A stretch of DNA of 64,000 bases from Carboxylicivirga sediminis (GTDB taxonomy: Bacteria; Bacteroidota; Bacteroidia; Bacteroidales; Marinilabiliaceae), in NCBI RefSeq assembly GCF_018156225.1, contig NZ_JAGTAR010000027.1:1-64000 (forward strand). The letters run 5' to 3'. Of the stretch, positions 36,387 to 45,251 are shown one piece after another. Below the pieces are notes generated by a model. That model saw only the letters and a program-made list of their open reading frames with translations. It searched no databases and was not told where the DNA came from. Every line of letters starts with the position of its first letter. The first letter of the stretch is position 1. A program made the position numbers and the translations under genes.

Positions 36387-36827
36387 CTAATGCAGCATAA
36401 ATTGATGACCCATTTTTTGCAGGATAAGCCGGGGATGGTGATGGACTGGCTGCAGCAGGGAATCAGGAGGTAGTGGTTGGTGAAGCGATTCAATACTGAC
36501 ATTGGCAATGCCTTGGCGGTAAAAATCTAGCTCGCGGGCAGCACGTTCGCTAACATCAATGATGCGGCCTTTGATAAAAGGGCCCCGGTCGCTGATGGTA
36601 ACCACCACACTTTTCTGATTCTCCAGGTTGGTGACGACCAGCTGTGTGCCAAAGGGCAGGGTGCGATGGGCGGCTGTCATGGCGCTATTGGAAAAGACCT
36701 TGCCGCTGGCTGTTAGCTTTCCTTCGAAATGACTCGCATAGTAGGAGGCTTTGCCGGTTTGGTAGAATGCTTGTGCCTGGCTCCACAGGCTAACCAGCAA
36801 AAGCAGTAACACAAGCAGTGCACGCAT
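36387..36827 (-). CDS. rlpA: RlpA-like double-psi beta-barrel protein
   Basis: This 146-residue secreted protein has a signal peptide ending WSQAQA (about 20) and one DPBB domain of the RlpA family, with G-KASYYASHFEGKLTASG, AAHRTLPFGTQLVVTN and VTISDRGPF-KGRIIDVS. The catalytic-type Asp of SDRGPF and the His of AHRTLPFG are present. RlpA enzymes are lytic transglycosylases acting on denuded peptidoglycan at division sites in some species. No SPOR domain is present. Its start lies one base after the end of the DUF502 gene. Confidence 0.88.
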   Translation of the reverse strand: MRALLVLLLLLVSLWSQAQAFYQTGKASYYASHFEGKLTASGKVFSNSAMTAAHRTLPFGTQLVVTNLENQKSVVVTISDRGPFIKGRIIDVSERAARELDFYRQGIANVSIESLHQPLPPDSLLQPVHHHPRLILQKMGHQFMLH

Positions 36828-36828
36828 C

Positions 36829-37410
36829 TTATTTGACTTTAGCCACACCACCCGATACAATAAATTTCATCACATCGGCCGGATGGGCGTCAATGGGTTT
36901 TACATTCTCACTTGGTACAACATATAGCTCTCCTAAAATACCATAGGAGCTGGGCAGGTAAACAGCAAGTTTGTCTTTAATACCCAGTTCGTTGAGGTCG
37001 GATGCGGTGATAAAGCCAAACCGTTCCATAATGCCTTCTTTATCCAGGGTAACCAGCACAGGGCGCTCAAACTTACGCTCTTTACCCACAAAAGCTGATA
37101 ATAAATCCTTCACCGAGGTGTAAATCACTTTAATCAAAGGAGCTTTCTTCAGGCCGCGTTCAAAGCGATTCTCGATAGGAGCCGTAATCAGTATCTGTCC
37201 AATAAAACCAATGAAGGTGATGCACAGGATGATTACCAGCAAACCCAGACCTGGGAAGTTAAACTGAGCATAGGGTTCGTGCTGAAATACCTCCAGATCA
37301 CGCAGCAGACCATCGAGCCAGATAAAGGCAAATACAATGACATAAAGCGTAACCGCCAACGGTACTACATATAATAAACCCTGGAAAAAGAATTTGGCTA
37401 GTTTTTTCAT
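36829..37410 (-). CDS. DUF502 membrane protein
   Basis: This 193-residue protein has two N-terminal membrane segments (about 8-30 and 52-75) and a cytoplasmic or periplasmic C-terminal domain with the signature FERGLKKAPLIKVIYTSVKDL and RPVLVTLDKEG-MERFGFIT. It is a member of DUF502, of unknown function. It is co-transcribed with rlpA downstream. Confidence 0.87.
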   Translation of the reverse strand: MKKLAKFFFQGLLYVVPLAVTLYVIVFAFIWLDGLLRDLEVFQHEPYAQFNFPGLGLLVIILCITFIGFIGQILITAPIENRFERGLKKAPLIKVIYTSVKDLLSAFVGKERKFERPVLVTLDKEGIMERFGFITASDLNELGIKDKLAVYLPSSYGILGELYVVPSENVKPIDAHPADVMKFIVSGGVAKVK

Positions 37411-37423
37411 TTCTTGAGTGTTT

Positions 37424-37553
37424 AACGCAGAGGCACAGAGCCGCTGAGTTATTAATAATTCATTCTTCTGCTGTCGATTTCTAATAATTTTACCACAAAA
37501 TCAAAAGGCACTGGTGAGAAATATAAACCTCTGCACCTTTGCATCTCTGTGTT
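37424..37553. repeat. Imperfect inverted repeat, degraded GCAGAG-type copy
   Basis: The left arm at 37424-37440 begins aacgcagaggcacagag; the right arm at 37528-37553 is its approximate reverse complement (cctctgcacctttgcatctctgtgtt read forward in pieces). The arms are built from the same reiterated words as the repeat at 37961-38028, on the other side of the YjbR gene. Confidence 0.55.
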
Positions 37554-37566
37554 TATAATCTTTTAT

Positions 37567-37917
37567 CTAAAGATGATACTCTTCTCTCACTTTCTTCGTC
37601 AGACTTTTAACAATCAATTCGTAAGAATGGTCTATAAGTTCCCTAAGCAAGTCATCTTTGATGGAGCCGTCGGCATATACGGTGTTCCAATGCTTTTTGT
37701 TCATGTGGTAGCCCGGTTGAATGGCCGGATATTCTTCGCGCAGTTCAATGGCACGTTCCGGATCGCACTTAAGGTTCATGCTAAACTCCTTGTCCAGGCT
37801 TGTTAGAGCAAACATTTTACCGGCGACCTTAAATACAAGCGTGACTTCATCAAAAGGGAATGTTTCGCTCACAGCCGGTTTGGCCAGGCAGTAGTCTCTG
37901 AATTCTTCAATATTCAT
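37567..37917 (-). CDS. MmcQ/YjbR-family protein
   Basis: This 116-residue protein matches the MmcQ/YjbR family (CyaY-like fold) over its full length: an N-terminal MNIEEFRDYCLAKPAVSETFPF, the middle KVAGKMFALTSLD and a conserved HMNKKHWNTVYADGS block near 72-86. Members are said to bind DNA but their role is unknown. Both flanking gaps carry related inverted repeats. Confidence 0.9.
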   Translation of the reverse strand: MNIEEFRDYCLAKPAVSETFPFDEVTLVFKVAGKMFALTSLDKEFSMNLKCDPERAIELREEYPAIQPGYHMNKKHWNTVYADGSIKDDLLRELIDHSYELIVKSLTKKVREEYHL

Positions 37918-37960
37918 ATGATACTAATTTAGCTTTGGCAATATAACGAATAAGTATTTA

Positions 37961-38028
37961 AACGCAGAGACGCAGAGACGCAGAGGAATAATTTGATTTC
38001 TTTCTTTGCGTCTTCGTGTCTTTGTGTT
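37961..38028. repeat. Long inverted repeat of reiterated acgcagag words
   Basis: The left arm 37961-37985 consists of three tandem units of about eight bases (acgcagag). The right arm 38004-38028 is its reverse complement if G-U pairs are allowed, giving a 25-bp RNA stem with an 18-base loop. Transcribed in either direction it would fold strongly. Confidence 0.75.
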
Positions 38029-38046
38029 GTTATTTTTTTTGCTGGA

Positions 38047-38409
38047 TCACAAACCAGGATGAAAAGCTTCTTCGATATGTTCAATATCCCACTCCTCACC
38101 ATTGGGTATTAGCGTGACTACATCAAAGCGTACTTCATTATCTATGCCAGTTTCATTTATGTAGGCTTCGGTGGCTTCTACAATAAAACGAATCTTACTA
38201 TTGGTAATGGCTTCTTTGGGATTTTCCCAGCCATCTGAGGTTCGTGTTTTCACCTCAATCACCACCAGGTAGTCGTCGTGCATGCCAATCAGGTCCAGCT
38301 CTTTGTGGTTGTATTGCCAGTTGCGCTCCAGTATGTCAAAGCCTTTTTCTTCCAGGTAGTCAGCAGCTATGGCTTCCCCTGTTTTGCCCAGTTCGTTGTG
38401 TTGTGCCAT
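38047..38409 (-). CDS. yraN: YraN-family endonuclease-like protein
   Basis: This 120-residue protein (UPF0102) has a restriction-endonuclease-like fold with the active-site pattern E37-L-D39 and E52-V-K54 (HKELDLIG and VVIEVKTR), and an N-terminal G-x-x-GE--A--YL. Its precise role is unknown; related proteins have been linked to DNA processing. It is three bases from the LD-carboxypeptidase gene on the same strand. Confidence 0.93.
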   Translation of the reverse strand: MAQHNELGKTGEAIAADYLEEKGFDILERNWQYNHKELDLIGMHDDYLVVIEVKTRTSDGWENPKEAITNSKIRFIVEATEAYINETGIDNEVRFDVVTLIPNGEEWDIEHIEEAFHPGL

Positions 38410-38412
38410 CTG

Positions 38413-39315
38413 TTAAAAGCTTAATTGGCAGGAGCAGTTCTGGACGTTCAGATTCACACGCTTACCCAATATCAGGGGCTGGTTGAGGTGATTGTGTCCG
38501 GCTGGAAATCCAAACATTACCGGATAATCGTATTCTTCAACAGCCTCTTTGATGATTTCATAAGCCGTTTGGCCGTATGGGTCATCATTGTCCTTCATAT
38601 CGGTAAAGTCGCCAACAATAATACCGCTTAATTCTTTAAGAAAGCCGCTCAGCTTTAGGTTTTGCATCATGCGGTCGAGGTGGTACAGGTATTCCGACAG
38701 GTCTTCGATAAACAGAATCTTACCATGAGGAGCAGGATCCAAATCAGTGGCACGTAAGGCATATATCAAAGAGAGGTTACCTCCTATCAGTATGCCATTG
38801 GCTTCACCCGTTCTGTTGAGCGGATGTGGTTTAAGCTGGTAATCGGGCAGCTCACCATGCAGCAGCTTAAACAGGTTCTCAACATCTTCCTCATCCTCCG
38901 ATTTATCCGGAAAGTTTTTAGGCATCAGCCCATGGATAGAAGCCACACCTGCTTTGTTCTGCAAGGCGGCATGCAGCACCGTAATGTCACTGTAGCCTAT
39001 CACCCATTTTGGATGCTCAAGATAATGCGTGAAATCAATTTGATCGATAATGCGGATGGTGCCATAACCTCCCCGTGCGCAGAATATGGCATCGATATCA
39101 GTACTGTTCAGCATGTGCTGCAAGTCGGCTTTACGGTGTTCGTCGTTGCCGGCATACTGGTAAAAGGAATTATAAGCATGCTCGCCAATAACCACTTTAT
39201 AGCCCCGTTTGTGCAGGCACTTTTCGGCATAACGAATGATCTCTGCATCTACCTTACCGGCTGGTGCGACGATGCCAATGGTTGAACCTTTTTCGAGTGA
39301 CTTAGGGAATATCAT
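38413..39315 (-). CDS. ldcA: LD-carboxypeptidase (S66 family)
   Basis: Muramoyl-tetrapeptide carboxypeptidase removes the terminal D-Ala from tetrapeptides in murein recycling. The 300 residues carry the nucleophile Ser109 in VIGYSDIT, Glu204 in LFIEDLSEYL and His274 in GFPAGHNH, plus the GGYG turn at 82-85. No signal peptide is present, so it is cytoplasmic. It is divergent from metG across a gap with an inverted repeat. Confidence 0.92.
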   Translation of the reverse strand: MIFPKSLEKGSTIGIVAPAGKVDAEIIRYAEKCLHKRGYKVVIGEHAYNSFYQYAGNDEHRKADLQHMLNSTDIDAIFCARGGYGTIRIIDQIDFTHYLEHPKWVIGYSDITVLHAALQNKAGVASIHGLMPKNFPDKSEDEEDVENLFKLLHGELPDYQLKPHPLNRTGEANGILIGGNLSLIYALRATDLDPAPHGKILFIEDLSEYLYHLDRMMQNLKLSGFLKELSGIIVGDFTDMKDNDDPYGQTAYEIIKEAVEEYDYPVMFGFPAGHNHLNQPLILGKRVNLNVQNCSCQLSF

Positions 39316-39318
39316 AAC

Positions 39319-39418
39319 AGAAGTATCAAGATTTAAGATAAAAGTATCAAGATAATCTCTAAAACGAAAATAGTCTTGTGTCTTGATACTTAAATCTTAT
39401 GTCTTTTATCTTACTTCT
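39319..39418. repeat. Imperfect inverted repeat without a gene
   Basis: The left arm (39319-39352) contains AAGTATCAAG twice, AAGATTTAAG and AAGATAAAAG. The right arm (39374-39418) contains the reverse complements CTTGATACTT (39382), CTTAAATCTT (39389), CTTTTATCTT (39403) and TACTTCT (39412). The arms are mosaics of the same short words in a different order. It lies between ldcA and metG, upstream of the metG promoter. Confidence 0.7.
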
Positions 39419-39436
39419 ATAATAAATTACTTTGCA

Positions 39437-39444
39437 TATCTTTG
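39437..39444 (+). promoter_or_regulatory. Candidate -7 element of metG
   Basis: TATCTTTG fits TAnnTTTG, about 62 bases before the metG start. The -33 box is poor. Confidence 0.45.
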
Positions 39445-39505
39445 CGCCATTAAATTCAACCGTAGAATAGCAGGTTGTAAGCAACCATAAAATAATTCAA
39501 GCAGA

Positions 39506-41548
39506 ATGAAGCAAGCTGGAGATTTCAAAAGAACATTGGTAACCACTGCGTTACCTTATGCCAATGGGCCCGTTCATATTGGTCACTTAGCGGGTGTGTA
39601 TGTGCCGGCTGATATTTACGTGCGTTACCTGCGCCTTAAAAAGGAGGATGTGGTGTTGATTGGTGGCTCTGATGAGCATGGTGTACCCATTACTTTAAAG
39701 GCCAAAAACGAAGGTATTACGCCGCAGGATGTGGTGGATAAGTTTCATGGCATCATCAAAGATTCTTTTGAGAAATTCGGTATTTCATTCGATGTGTATT
39801 CACGCACTACCAGCAAAACGCATTATGAAACGGCTTCAGAATTCTTCCGCACGCTTTACGATAAAGGAGAGTTTATTGAGAAAGAATCGGAGCAGTACTA
39901 CGACGAAGAAGCTAAACAGTTCTTGGCCGACCGTTACATTACAGGTACTTGTCCGCATTGTAAGAGCGAAGGCGCCTATGGTGACCAGTGCGAGAGCTGT
40001 GGTACATCATTAAACGCCACTGACCTGATTGATCCGCGATCAGTTGTGTCAGGTAGCAAGCCGGTCATCAAAACTACCAAGCACTGGTATTTACCTTTAG
40101 ATAAACACGAACCATTTTTGAAAGAGTGGATTTTGGATGGCCATAAAGAGTGGAAGTCAAATGTTTATGGACAGTGCAAATCGTGGATTGACCTAGGTTT
40201 GCAGCCACGTGCCGTAAGTCGCGATTTGGATTGGGGAGTGCCTGTGCCTGTTGAAGGCGCTGATGGCAAAGTGCTTTACGTTTGGTTCGATGCGCCTATC
40301 GGTTACATTTCAGCCACCAAAGAACTAACGCCTGAATGGGAAAAGTATTGGAAAGATGAGGATACACGCATGCTTCATTTTATTGGTAAAGATAATATCG
40401 TGTTTCACTGTATTGTGTTTCCATCGATGTTGAAAGCAGAAGGCAGCTACATTCTACCTGAGAACGTACCGGCCAATGAATTCCTGAATCTGGAAGGTGA
40501 TAAGATTTCGACTTCTCGTAACTGGGCCGTTTGGTTGCACGAATACCTGGTTGATTTTAAAGATAAGCAGGACGTGTTGCGCTATACGCTCACAGCCAAT
40601 GCGCCTGAAACAAAGGATAACGATTTTACCTGGAAAGATTTTCAGGCACGTAATAACAACGAGTTGGTTGCCATATTGGGTAACTTTGTCAACCGTGCCA
40701 TAGTATTGACACATAAATATTATGATGGGGTTGTGCCTGCGCAATGCGAACTGACTGACTATGATAAGGAAACCTTGAACGAGATTCCTGTGCTGGTTAA
40801 AAAGGTAGAAGATGCGCTGGATAACTTCAAATTCCGTGAAGCTGTTAAGGAAGCGATTAACTTAGCCCGCCTAGGTAACAAATACTTGGCTGATACTGAG
40901 CCTTGGAAACTGATTAAGACAGATGCAGAGCGCGTGAAGACGATTATGAATATTGCTTTACAAATTACTGCCAATGTGTCTATTCTGATAGAACCATTCC
41001 TGCCATTTACTGCTCAAAAGATGCAAAGCATGCTGAACCTGGGTGGTTTAACCTGGGTGGACTGTGGTAAGATTGATTTCCTTTCGGCAGGTCACCAGGT
41101 GAATAAACCGGAGTTGTTGTTCGAAAAGATTGAAGACGAAACCATTCAGATACAGCTGGATAAGCTGCAACAAACAAAAGAAGCTAATGAAGCGGCTAAT
41201 AAGACAGCGGCTCCAGCCAAAGAGAATATTGAGTTTGATGACTTTGTGAAGATGGATATCCGTGTAGGAACCATTTTAGAAGCTGAGAAAGTGGCCAAAA
41301 CGAAAAAGCTACTTCAATTAAAAGTTGATACCGGCATTGATCAACGCACTGTTGTATCTGGTATTGCAGAGTTCTTTAAACCCGAAGACATCATTGGTAA
41401 GCAGGTGAGTATCCTTGTCAATTTAGCACCACGCAGTATTCGTGGTATTGAGTCGCAAGGTATGATATTGATGGCCGAAGATGCAAATGGCAAATTGGAG
41501 TTTGTATCACCAGCCAATGCTGTTAAGCCTGGTTCGGAGGTAAGATAG
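39506..41548 (+). CDS. metG: Methionyl-tRNA synthetase
   Basis: This 680-residue class I synthetase charges tRNA-Met. It shows HIGH at residues 24-27, a zinc knuckle with Cys149, Cys152, Cys162 and Cys165, and KISTS (the KMSKS counterpart) at 333-337. A C-terminal EMAP-II-like tRNA-binding domain (about 575-680, [20 protein letters not shown]) completes the long bacterial form. A linker rich in Ala and Lys joins the two parts. Confidence 0.98.
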   Translation: MKQAGDFKRTLVTTALPYANGPVHIGHLAGVYVPADIYVRYLRLKKEDVVLIGGSDEHGVPITLKAKNEGITPQDVVDKFHGIIKDSFEKFGISFDVYSRTTSKTHYETASEFFRTLYDKGEFIEKESEQYYDEEAKQFLADRYITGTCPHCKSEGAYGDQCESCGTSLNATDLIDPRSVVSGSKPVIKTTKHWYLPLDKHEPFLKEWILDGHKEWKSNVYGQCKSWIDLGLQPRAVSRDLDWGVPVPVEGADGKVLYVWFDAPIGYISATKELTPEWEKYWKDEDTRMLHFIGKDNIVFHCIVFPSMLKAEGSYILPENVPANEFLNLEGDKISTSRNWAVWLHEYLVDFKDKQDVLRYTLTANAPETKDNDFTWKDFQARNNNELVAILGNFVNRAIVLTHKYYDGVVPAQCELTDYDKETLNEIPVLVKKVEDALDNFKFREAVKEAINLARLGNKYLADTEPWKLIKTDAERVKTIMNIALQITANVSILIEPFLPFTAQKMQSMLNLGGLTWVDCGKIDFLSAGHQVNKPELLFEKIEDETIQIQLDKLQQTKEANEAANKTAAPAKENIEFDDFVKMDIRVGTILEAEKVAKTKKLLQLKVDTGIDQRTVVSGIAEFFKPEDIIGKQVSILVNLAPRSIRGIESQGMILMAEDANGKLEFVSPANAVKPGSEVR

Positions 41549-41572
41549 AGACGATCTAAAATACTATAAATG

Positions 41573-41604
41573 AAAAGGTCCTGAATATTCAGGACCTTTT
41601 TTTG
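41573..41604 (+). terminator. Terminator after metG
   Basis: AAAAGGTCCTGA and TCAGGACCTTTT form an almost loopless perfect palindrome followed by T residues. Confidence 0.9.
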
Positions 41605-41698
41605 TTTAATTTTTTGATAAAAAAACAGTTATTATTGAAACTATTATTTTGTTATTTCGAATAAGTAGTCTGTATATTAATCTATTATAATCTAAACA

Positions 41699-42442
41699 AT
41701 GAAAAAACTTGCACTATTTTGCATGCTGGCAATTAGCATGACCATGTTAGCTCAAGAGGCTCAAGAAGTTCAGACGACACAAGATGAACAAAAAGGACCT
41801 TTACTATTATCCCCATCATTTACATTTTCACATAAGAAGCTTGCTTATGTAACTCTTGAAGATGGAACTGAAATTAAAGGTAACATTCAGGATATTGATC
41901 GTGAAAAAGGATTGATAGAATTTGTAAAAATTAAAGATGGGCTGGGCAAAAAACATAAGCTTAAGCCAGCAGCAATTAAGCATATGTATTTACCTCCAAG
42001 TGGACTTGATAAGGTAACTAATGCTGTTGATGTTTTGTATGACGCAAAGAAATGGAATGATCAAAGAATTGACCAGGACTTGATTAACCAGGGATATGTG
42101 TATTTCGAGCAGGCTGACGTGAAAATCAAAAAGAAAACAGAAAAGCTCTTGGTTCAGCTTTTAAATCCAACCTTCTCATTAAAAGTTAAGGTATATCATG
42201 ATCCTAAGGCTAAGGAGACAACCTCATTGGGAGTTGGCGGAATTAATGTTGTTGGGGGAATTGCTAAGTCGTATTATATAATGAAACAAAGTGATATAGC
42301 AGCCTATAAACTTACAAAAAAGGATTATCAGAAGCAGTTTGAGGCTTTTTGGTCTGATTGCAAAGTGTTGGTTGAAGAATATGGCGATAGTCCTAAGTGG
42401 CGTGACCTAACAGAGCACATACATATGTACAACGAACTATAA
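41699..42442 (+). CDS. Hypothetical secreted protein
   Basis: I do not recognise this 247-residue protein. A signal peptide ends at MTMLAQ (about 19). A Gln/Glu-rich stretch follows, then a compact beta-rich segment LAYVTLEDGTEIKGNIQDIDREKGLIEFVKIKD that looks like an SH3/Sm-like or DUF-type module, and a helical Lys-rich C-terminus. It is a single gene with its own terminator. Confidence 0.6.
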   Translation: MKKLALFCMLAISMTMLAQEAQEVQTTQDEQKGPLLLSPSFTFSHKKLAYVTLEDGTEIKGNIQDIDREKGLIEFVKIKDGLGKKHKLKPAAIKHMYLPPSGLDKVTNAVDVLYDAKKWNDQRIDQDLINQGYVYFEQADVKIKKKTEKLLVQLLNPTFSLKVKVYHDPKAKETTSLGVGGINVVGGIAKSYYIMKQSDIAAYKLTKKDYQKQFEAFWSDCKVLVEEYGDSPKWRDLTEHIHMYNEL

Positions 42443-42463
42443 TTGACTCTAAAATTTTATAAC

Positions 42464-42496
42464 GACTGTCCTTCGTAAAGTGGGACAGTCTTTTTT
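42464..42496 (+). terminator. Terminator after the hypothetical secreted gene
   Basis: GACTGTCC pairs with GGGACAGTC (one G-T) and is followed by six T. Confidence 0.85.
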
Positions 42497-42592
42497 GGCA
42501 ACAACCGTAAAGTAATTTTCGAATTGGATAATGCGGCCAATTTCCTTTATTACTTTGATGAAAACAATGTAAATGTGTTCAACCTGAACTAA
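42479..42592 (+). pseudogene. Possible C-terminal remnant of a lost gene
   Basis: The frame from 42479 to the TAA at 42590-42592 has no start codon of its own but reads as protein-like sequence: SGTVFFGNNRKVIFELDN then AANFLYYFDENNVNVFNLN. It overlaps the preceding terminator on its 5' side and has its own terminator at 42614. This fits the 3' end of a gene whose front part was deleted. The peptide is too short to name. Confidence 0.35.
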
Positions 42593-42613
42593 TCGAATAC
42601 AAAAAACTAACCT

Positions 42614-42646
42614 AAAGCCTTAAGAGTCATCTTAAGGCTTTTTTTC
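42614..42646 (+). terminator. Terminator downstream of the gene remnant
   Basis: AAAGCCTTAAG pairs with CTTAAGGCTTT around a 6-base loop and is followed by a T-run. No complete gene lies between it and the terminator at 42464. Confidence 0.85.
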
Positions 42647-42725
42647 ATTTCCTTTCCGCACTTTTTACCGTAAATTGCAGCCAAATTTTAGTTGAAGCAA
42701 CTAAACTAATCGACCTGGATTTTAT

Positions 42726-43175
42726 ATGTATTTAAAGTATATTCTAACGGGCATTGCCTTGTTAATTGGTGGCCTTTTGGCTGTTCAAGGCAGTATCAAT
42801 TCGCAATTGGGAGGTTTATTGAGGAATCCGTTACAGGCGGCTTTCGTTAATTTCTTCGTAGGAACAATTATTTTGCTGGCCATTAATGTATTTGCTAAAA
42901 CCGAACTGCCGGCAAAAGAAACTCTTAAAGCCATCCCGTTATACTTGTTTATTGGCGGTGTGATGGGTGCCGTTTATGTGAGTTCAGCCATTATTCTTAT
43001 CCCTAAAATTGGTGTGGCAACCATGTTGGGTGCGTCCATTGGTGGTCAAATGATTGTAGCCTCTATAATTGACCATTATGGTTTTTTCAACATTACGGTA
43101 CATGCCATCTCACCCGGACGAATTGCCGGAATTATTCTTTTAATTATCGGCGTGTTTTTAATTCAGCGGTTTTAG
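42726..43175 (+). CDS. DMT-type transporter, YdcZ (DUF606) family
   Basis: This 149-residue membrane protein has five hydrophobic segments and the DUF606 signatures GGLLAVQGSINSQLGGLLRNPLQAAFVNF and GGVMGAVYVSSAIILIPKIGVAT. It is a half-size member of the drug/metabolite transporter superfamily and may dimerise. The substrate is unknown. It is a single gene. Confidence 0.88.
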   Translation: MYLKYILTGIALLIGGLLAVQGSINSQLGGLLRNPLQAAFVNFFVGTIILLAINVFAKTELPAKETLKAIPLYLFIGGVMGAVYVSSAIILIPKIGVATMLGASIGGQMIVASIIDHYGFFNITVHAISPGRIAGIILLIIGVFLIQRF

Positions 43176-43336
43176 AATTAAAGAAATTTAGCGTTAATAA
43201 CTGACTGATTAAGTATAAGTTGGAGCGATATGAGACCTATCGAAAGTATGAAGATACTTGCATATGTTATTGATAATCATGCTCTATAACACCATTAAAA
43301 ACAGTTAAAAATTAGTTCTAATATCAACAAAAGGTT

Positions 43337-43344
43337 TATTTTTG
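43337..43344 (+). promoter_or_regulatory. Candidate -7 element of mutA
   Basis: TATTTTTG matches TAnnTTTG 30 bases upstream of the mutA start. A TTAG at 43312-43315 stands 21 bases before it as a weak -33 box. Confidence 0.5.
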
Positions 43345-43373
43345 CGCCTTGGAAAAAAACAAACAGTTACATT

Positions 43374-45245
43374 ATGGCAGATAAAACAAAACAACTGTTA
43401 TTTAGTGATTTTCCACCAGTTTCTACTCAAGAGTGGATGGATAAAATCACGGCAGATCTTAAAGGAGCAGACTTTGAGAAAAAGCTGGTATGGAGAACCA
43501 ACGAAGGGTTCAACGTACAGCCTTTCTATCGTTCTGAAGACCTTGAATCAATTAACTACCTGGAAAGCCAACCTGGCGAGTTCCCTTATGTAAGAGGTAA
43601 TAACGCGAAAACCAACAAATGGTTTGTTCGTCAGGACATTTTGGTGAAAGATGTGAAAGCAGCTAACGAAAAAGCGTTGACTGTTTTAACTAAAGGTGTT
43701 GACAGTATTGGTTTCGTAATTGAAGACAAAGCGCTTATTACAGAAGCTAACGTTGAGGCTTTATTGAAAAACATCATTTCTGACGATGTGGAAATTAACT
43801 TCAACGCTTGCTGCGGCAACAAGGAGTTAATCGAGGCAGTTGTAGCAGTTCTTGACAAGATGAACCGCAACCAGGCTGAAGTTAAAGGTTCAATTAACTT
43901 CGACCCGATTGGTGATTTAACCATCAATGGAAAAGCTTGTTGCGATATCGAGAAAGCATTAGACCGTGTGAAAGAAGTGGCTGAGGTAGCTAAAAACTTC
44001 CCACAGTTCAAAACGCTTGCAGTAAATGCTCGTCACTTTAACAACGCAGGTGCTTCTATCGTGCAGGAGTTGGCGTTCGGTTTGGCTATGGGTAACGAGT
44101 ACCTGTCGCAGCTAACTGAGCGTGGACTTTCTATCAATGAAGCAGCAGCTAACATGAAGTTCAACTTCGGTATCAGCGGTAACTACTTCATGGAAATTGC
44201 TAAGCTACGTGCAGGTCGTCTGTTATGGGCTAAGATTGTTGAAGCTTACAAGCCAACTGGTGTTGAAGTATGCAAAATGCATGTACACAGCGAAACTTCT
44301 GAGTGGAACAAGACTATCTTCGATCCAAACGTAAACATGCTTCGTACGCAAACTGAGGCTATGTCGGCTTCTATTGGTGGAACACAGTCATTAACTGTTA
44401 TTCCATTCGACGCACTTTACAAAGAAACTACTGAGTTATCTGAGCGCGTAGCACGTAACCAGCAGTTACTGTTGAAAGAAGAATCTCACTTCGAGAAGAT
44501 TGTTGACCCGTCAGCGGGTTCATATTATATCGAAAACCTAACTAACAGCATCGCTGAGCAAGCGTGGGCTTTGTTTGTTGAGGTTGAAGAAAAAGGTGGT
44601 TACCTGGCAGCTATGAAAGAAGGCTTTATTCAAGGTCTTGTAAAAGAAACAGCTGACAAACGTCGTAAGGCAGTAGCTACTCGTCGCGAAAATCTATTGG
44701 GTACTAACCAGTTCCCTAATACAGGCGAAATCATCTCTGGTAACATTGATGCCAGCAAATTAGTTAAGTCATGCGCTTGTTGCGAAACAGGAAACGATGT
44801 TGAGCCAATCTCATTGTTCCGCGGTGCACAAGACTTTGAAGAGTTGCGTTTAGCTACAGAAAAAGCAGCTAAGCGTCCAAAAGTATTTATGTTGACTTAC
44901 GGTAACTTAGCTATGCGCTTAGCTCGCTCACAGTTCTCTGGTAACTTCTTTGGATGTGCCGGATACGAAATTCAGGATAACCTTGGTTTCAAAACTGTTG
45001 AAGAGGGTGTTGAAGCAGCCAAAGCAGCTAATGCCGACATCGTTGTACTTTGTAGCTCTGATGATGAGTACACAGAAGCAGCTCCTAAAGCTTTCGAATT
45101 ACTAGGTGATACACCATTGGTAATTGCTGGTGCTCCTGCATGTGCTGATGAACTAAAAGCCAAAGGCATCACAAACTTTATCAATGTTCGTTCTAACGTG
45201 TTGGAGACATTGCAAGGGTTTAACGAGATGGTTCTAGAGAAATAG
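43374..45245 (+). CDS. mutA: Methylmalonyl-CoA mutase small subunit
   Basis: This 623-residue protein is the non-catalytic partner of MutB in the B12-dependent interconversion of succinyl-CoA and (R)-methylmalonyl-CoA, used in propionate formation. It has the N-terminal TIM-barrel part (about 1-450; FGISGNYFMEIAKLRAGRLLW) and a degenerate B12-binding-like C-terminal domain that lacks the DxHxxG motif, as in known small subunits. Codon use is of the highly expressed type. The four-helix-bundle gene stands between it and mutB. Confidence 0.96.
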   Translation: MADKTKQLLFSDFPPVSTQEWMDKITADLKGADFEKKLVWRTNEGFNVQPFYRSEDLESINYLESQPGEFPYVRGNNAKTNKWFVRQDILVKDVKAANEKALTVLTKGVDSIGFVIEDKALITEANVEALLKNIISDDVEINFNACCGNKELIEAVVAVLDKMNRNQAEVKGSINFDPIGDLTINGKACCDIEKALDRVKEVAEVAKNFPQFKTLAVNARHFNNAGASIVQELAFGLAMGNEYLSQLTERGLSINEAAANMKFNFGISGNYFMEIAKLRAGRLLWAKIVEAYKPTGVEVCKMHVHSETSEWNKTIFDPNVNMLRTQTEAMSASIGGTQSLTVIPFDALYKETTELSERVARNQQLLLKEESHFEKIVDPSAGSYYIENLTNSIAEQAWALFVEVEEKGGYLAAMKEGFIQGLVKETADKRRKAVATRRENLLGTNQFPNTGEIISGNIDASKLVKSCACCETGNDVEPISLFRGAQDFEELRLATEKAAKRPKVFMLTYGNLAMRLARSQFSGNFFGCAGYEIQDNLGFKTVEEGVEAAKAANADIVVLCSSDDEYTEAAPKAFELLGDTPLVIAGAPACADELKAKGITNFINVRSNVLETLQGFNEMVLEK

Positions 45246-45251
45246 ACTTTG

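Noticed and set aside
40454-40744. Minus-strand open frames inside metG and other long genes
   Set aside because: They are antisense shadows of well-conserved genes with no independent support.
43176-43373. Possible cobalamin riboswitch upstream of mutA
   Set aside because: The stretch lacks a B12-box-like sequence and is short; only weak small hairpins are present.
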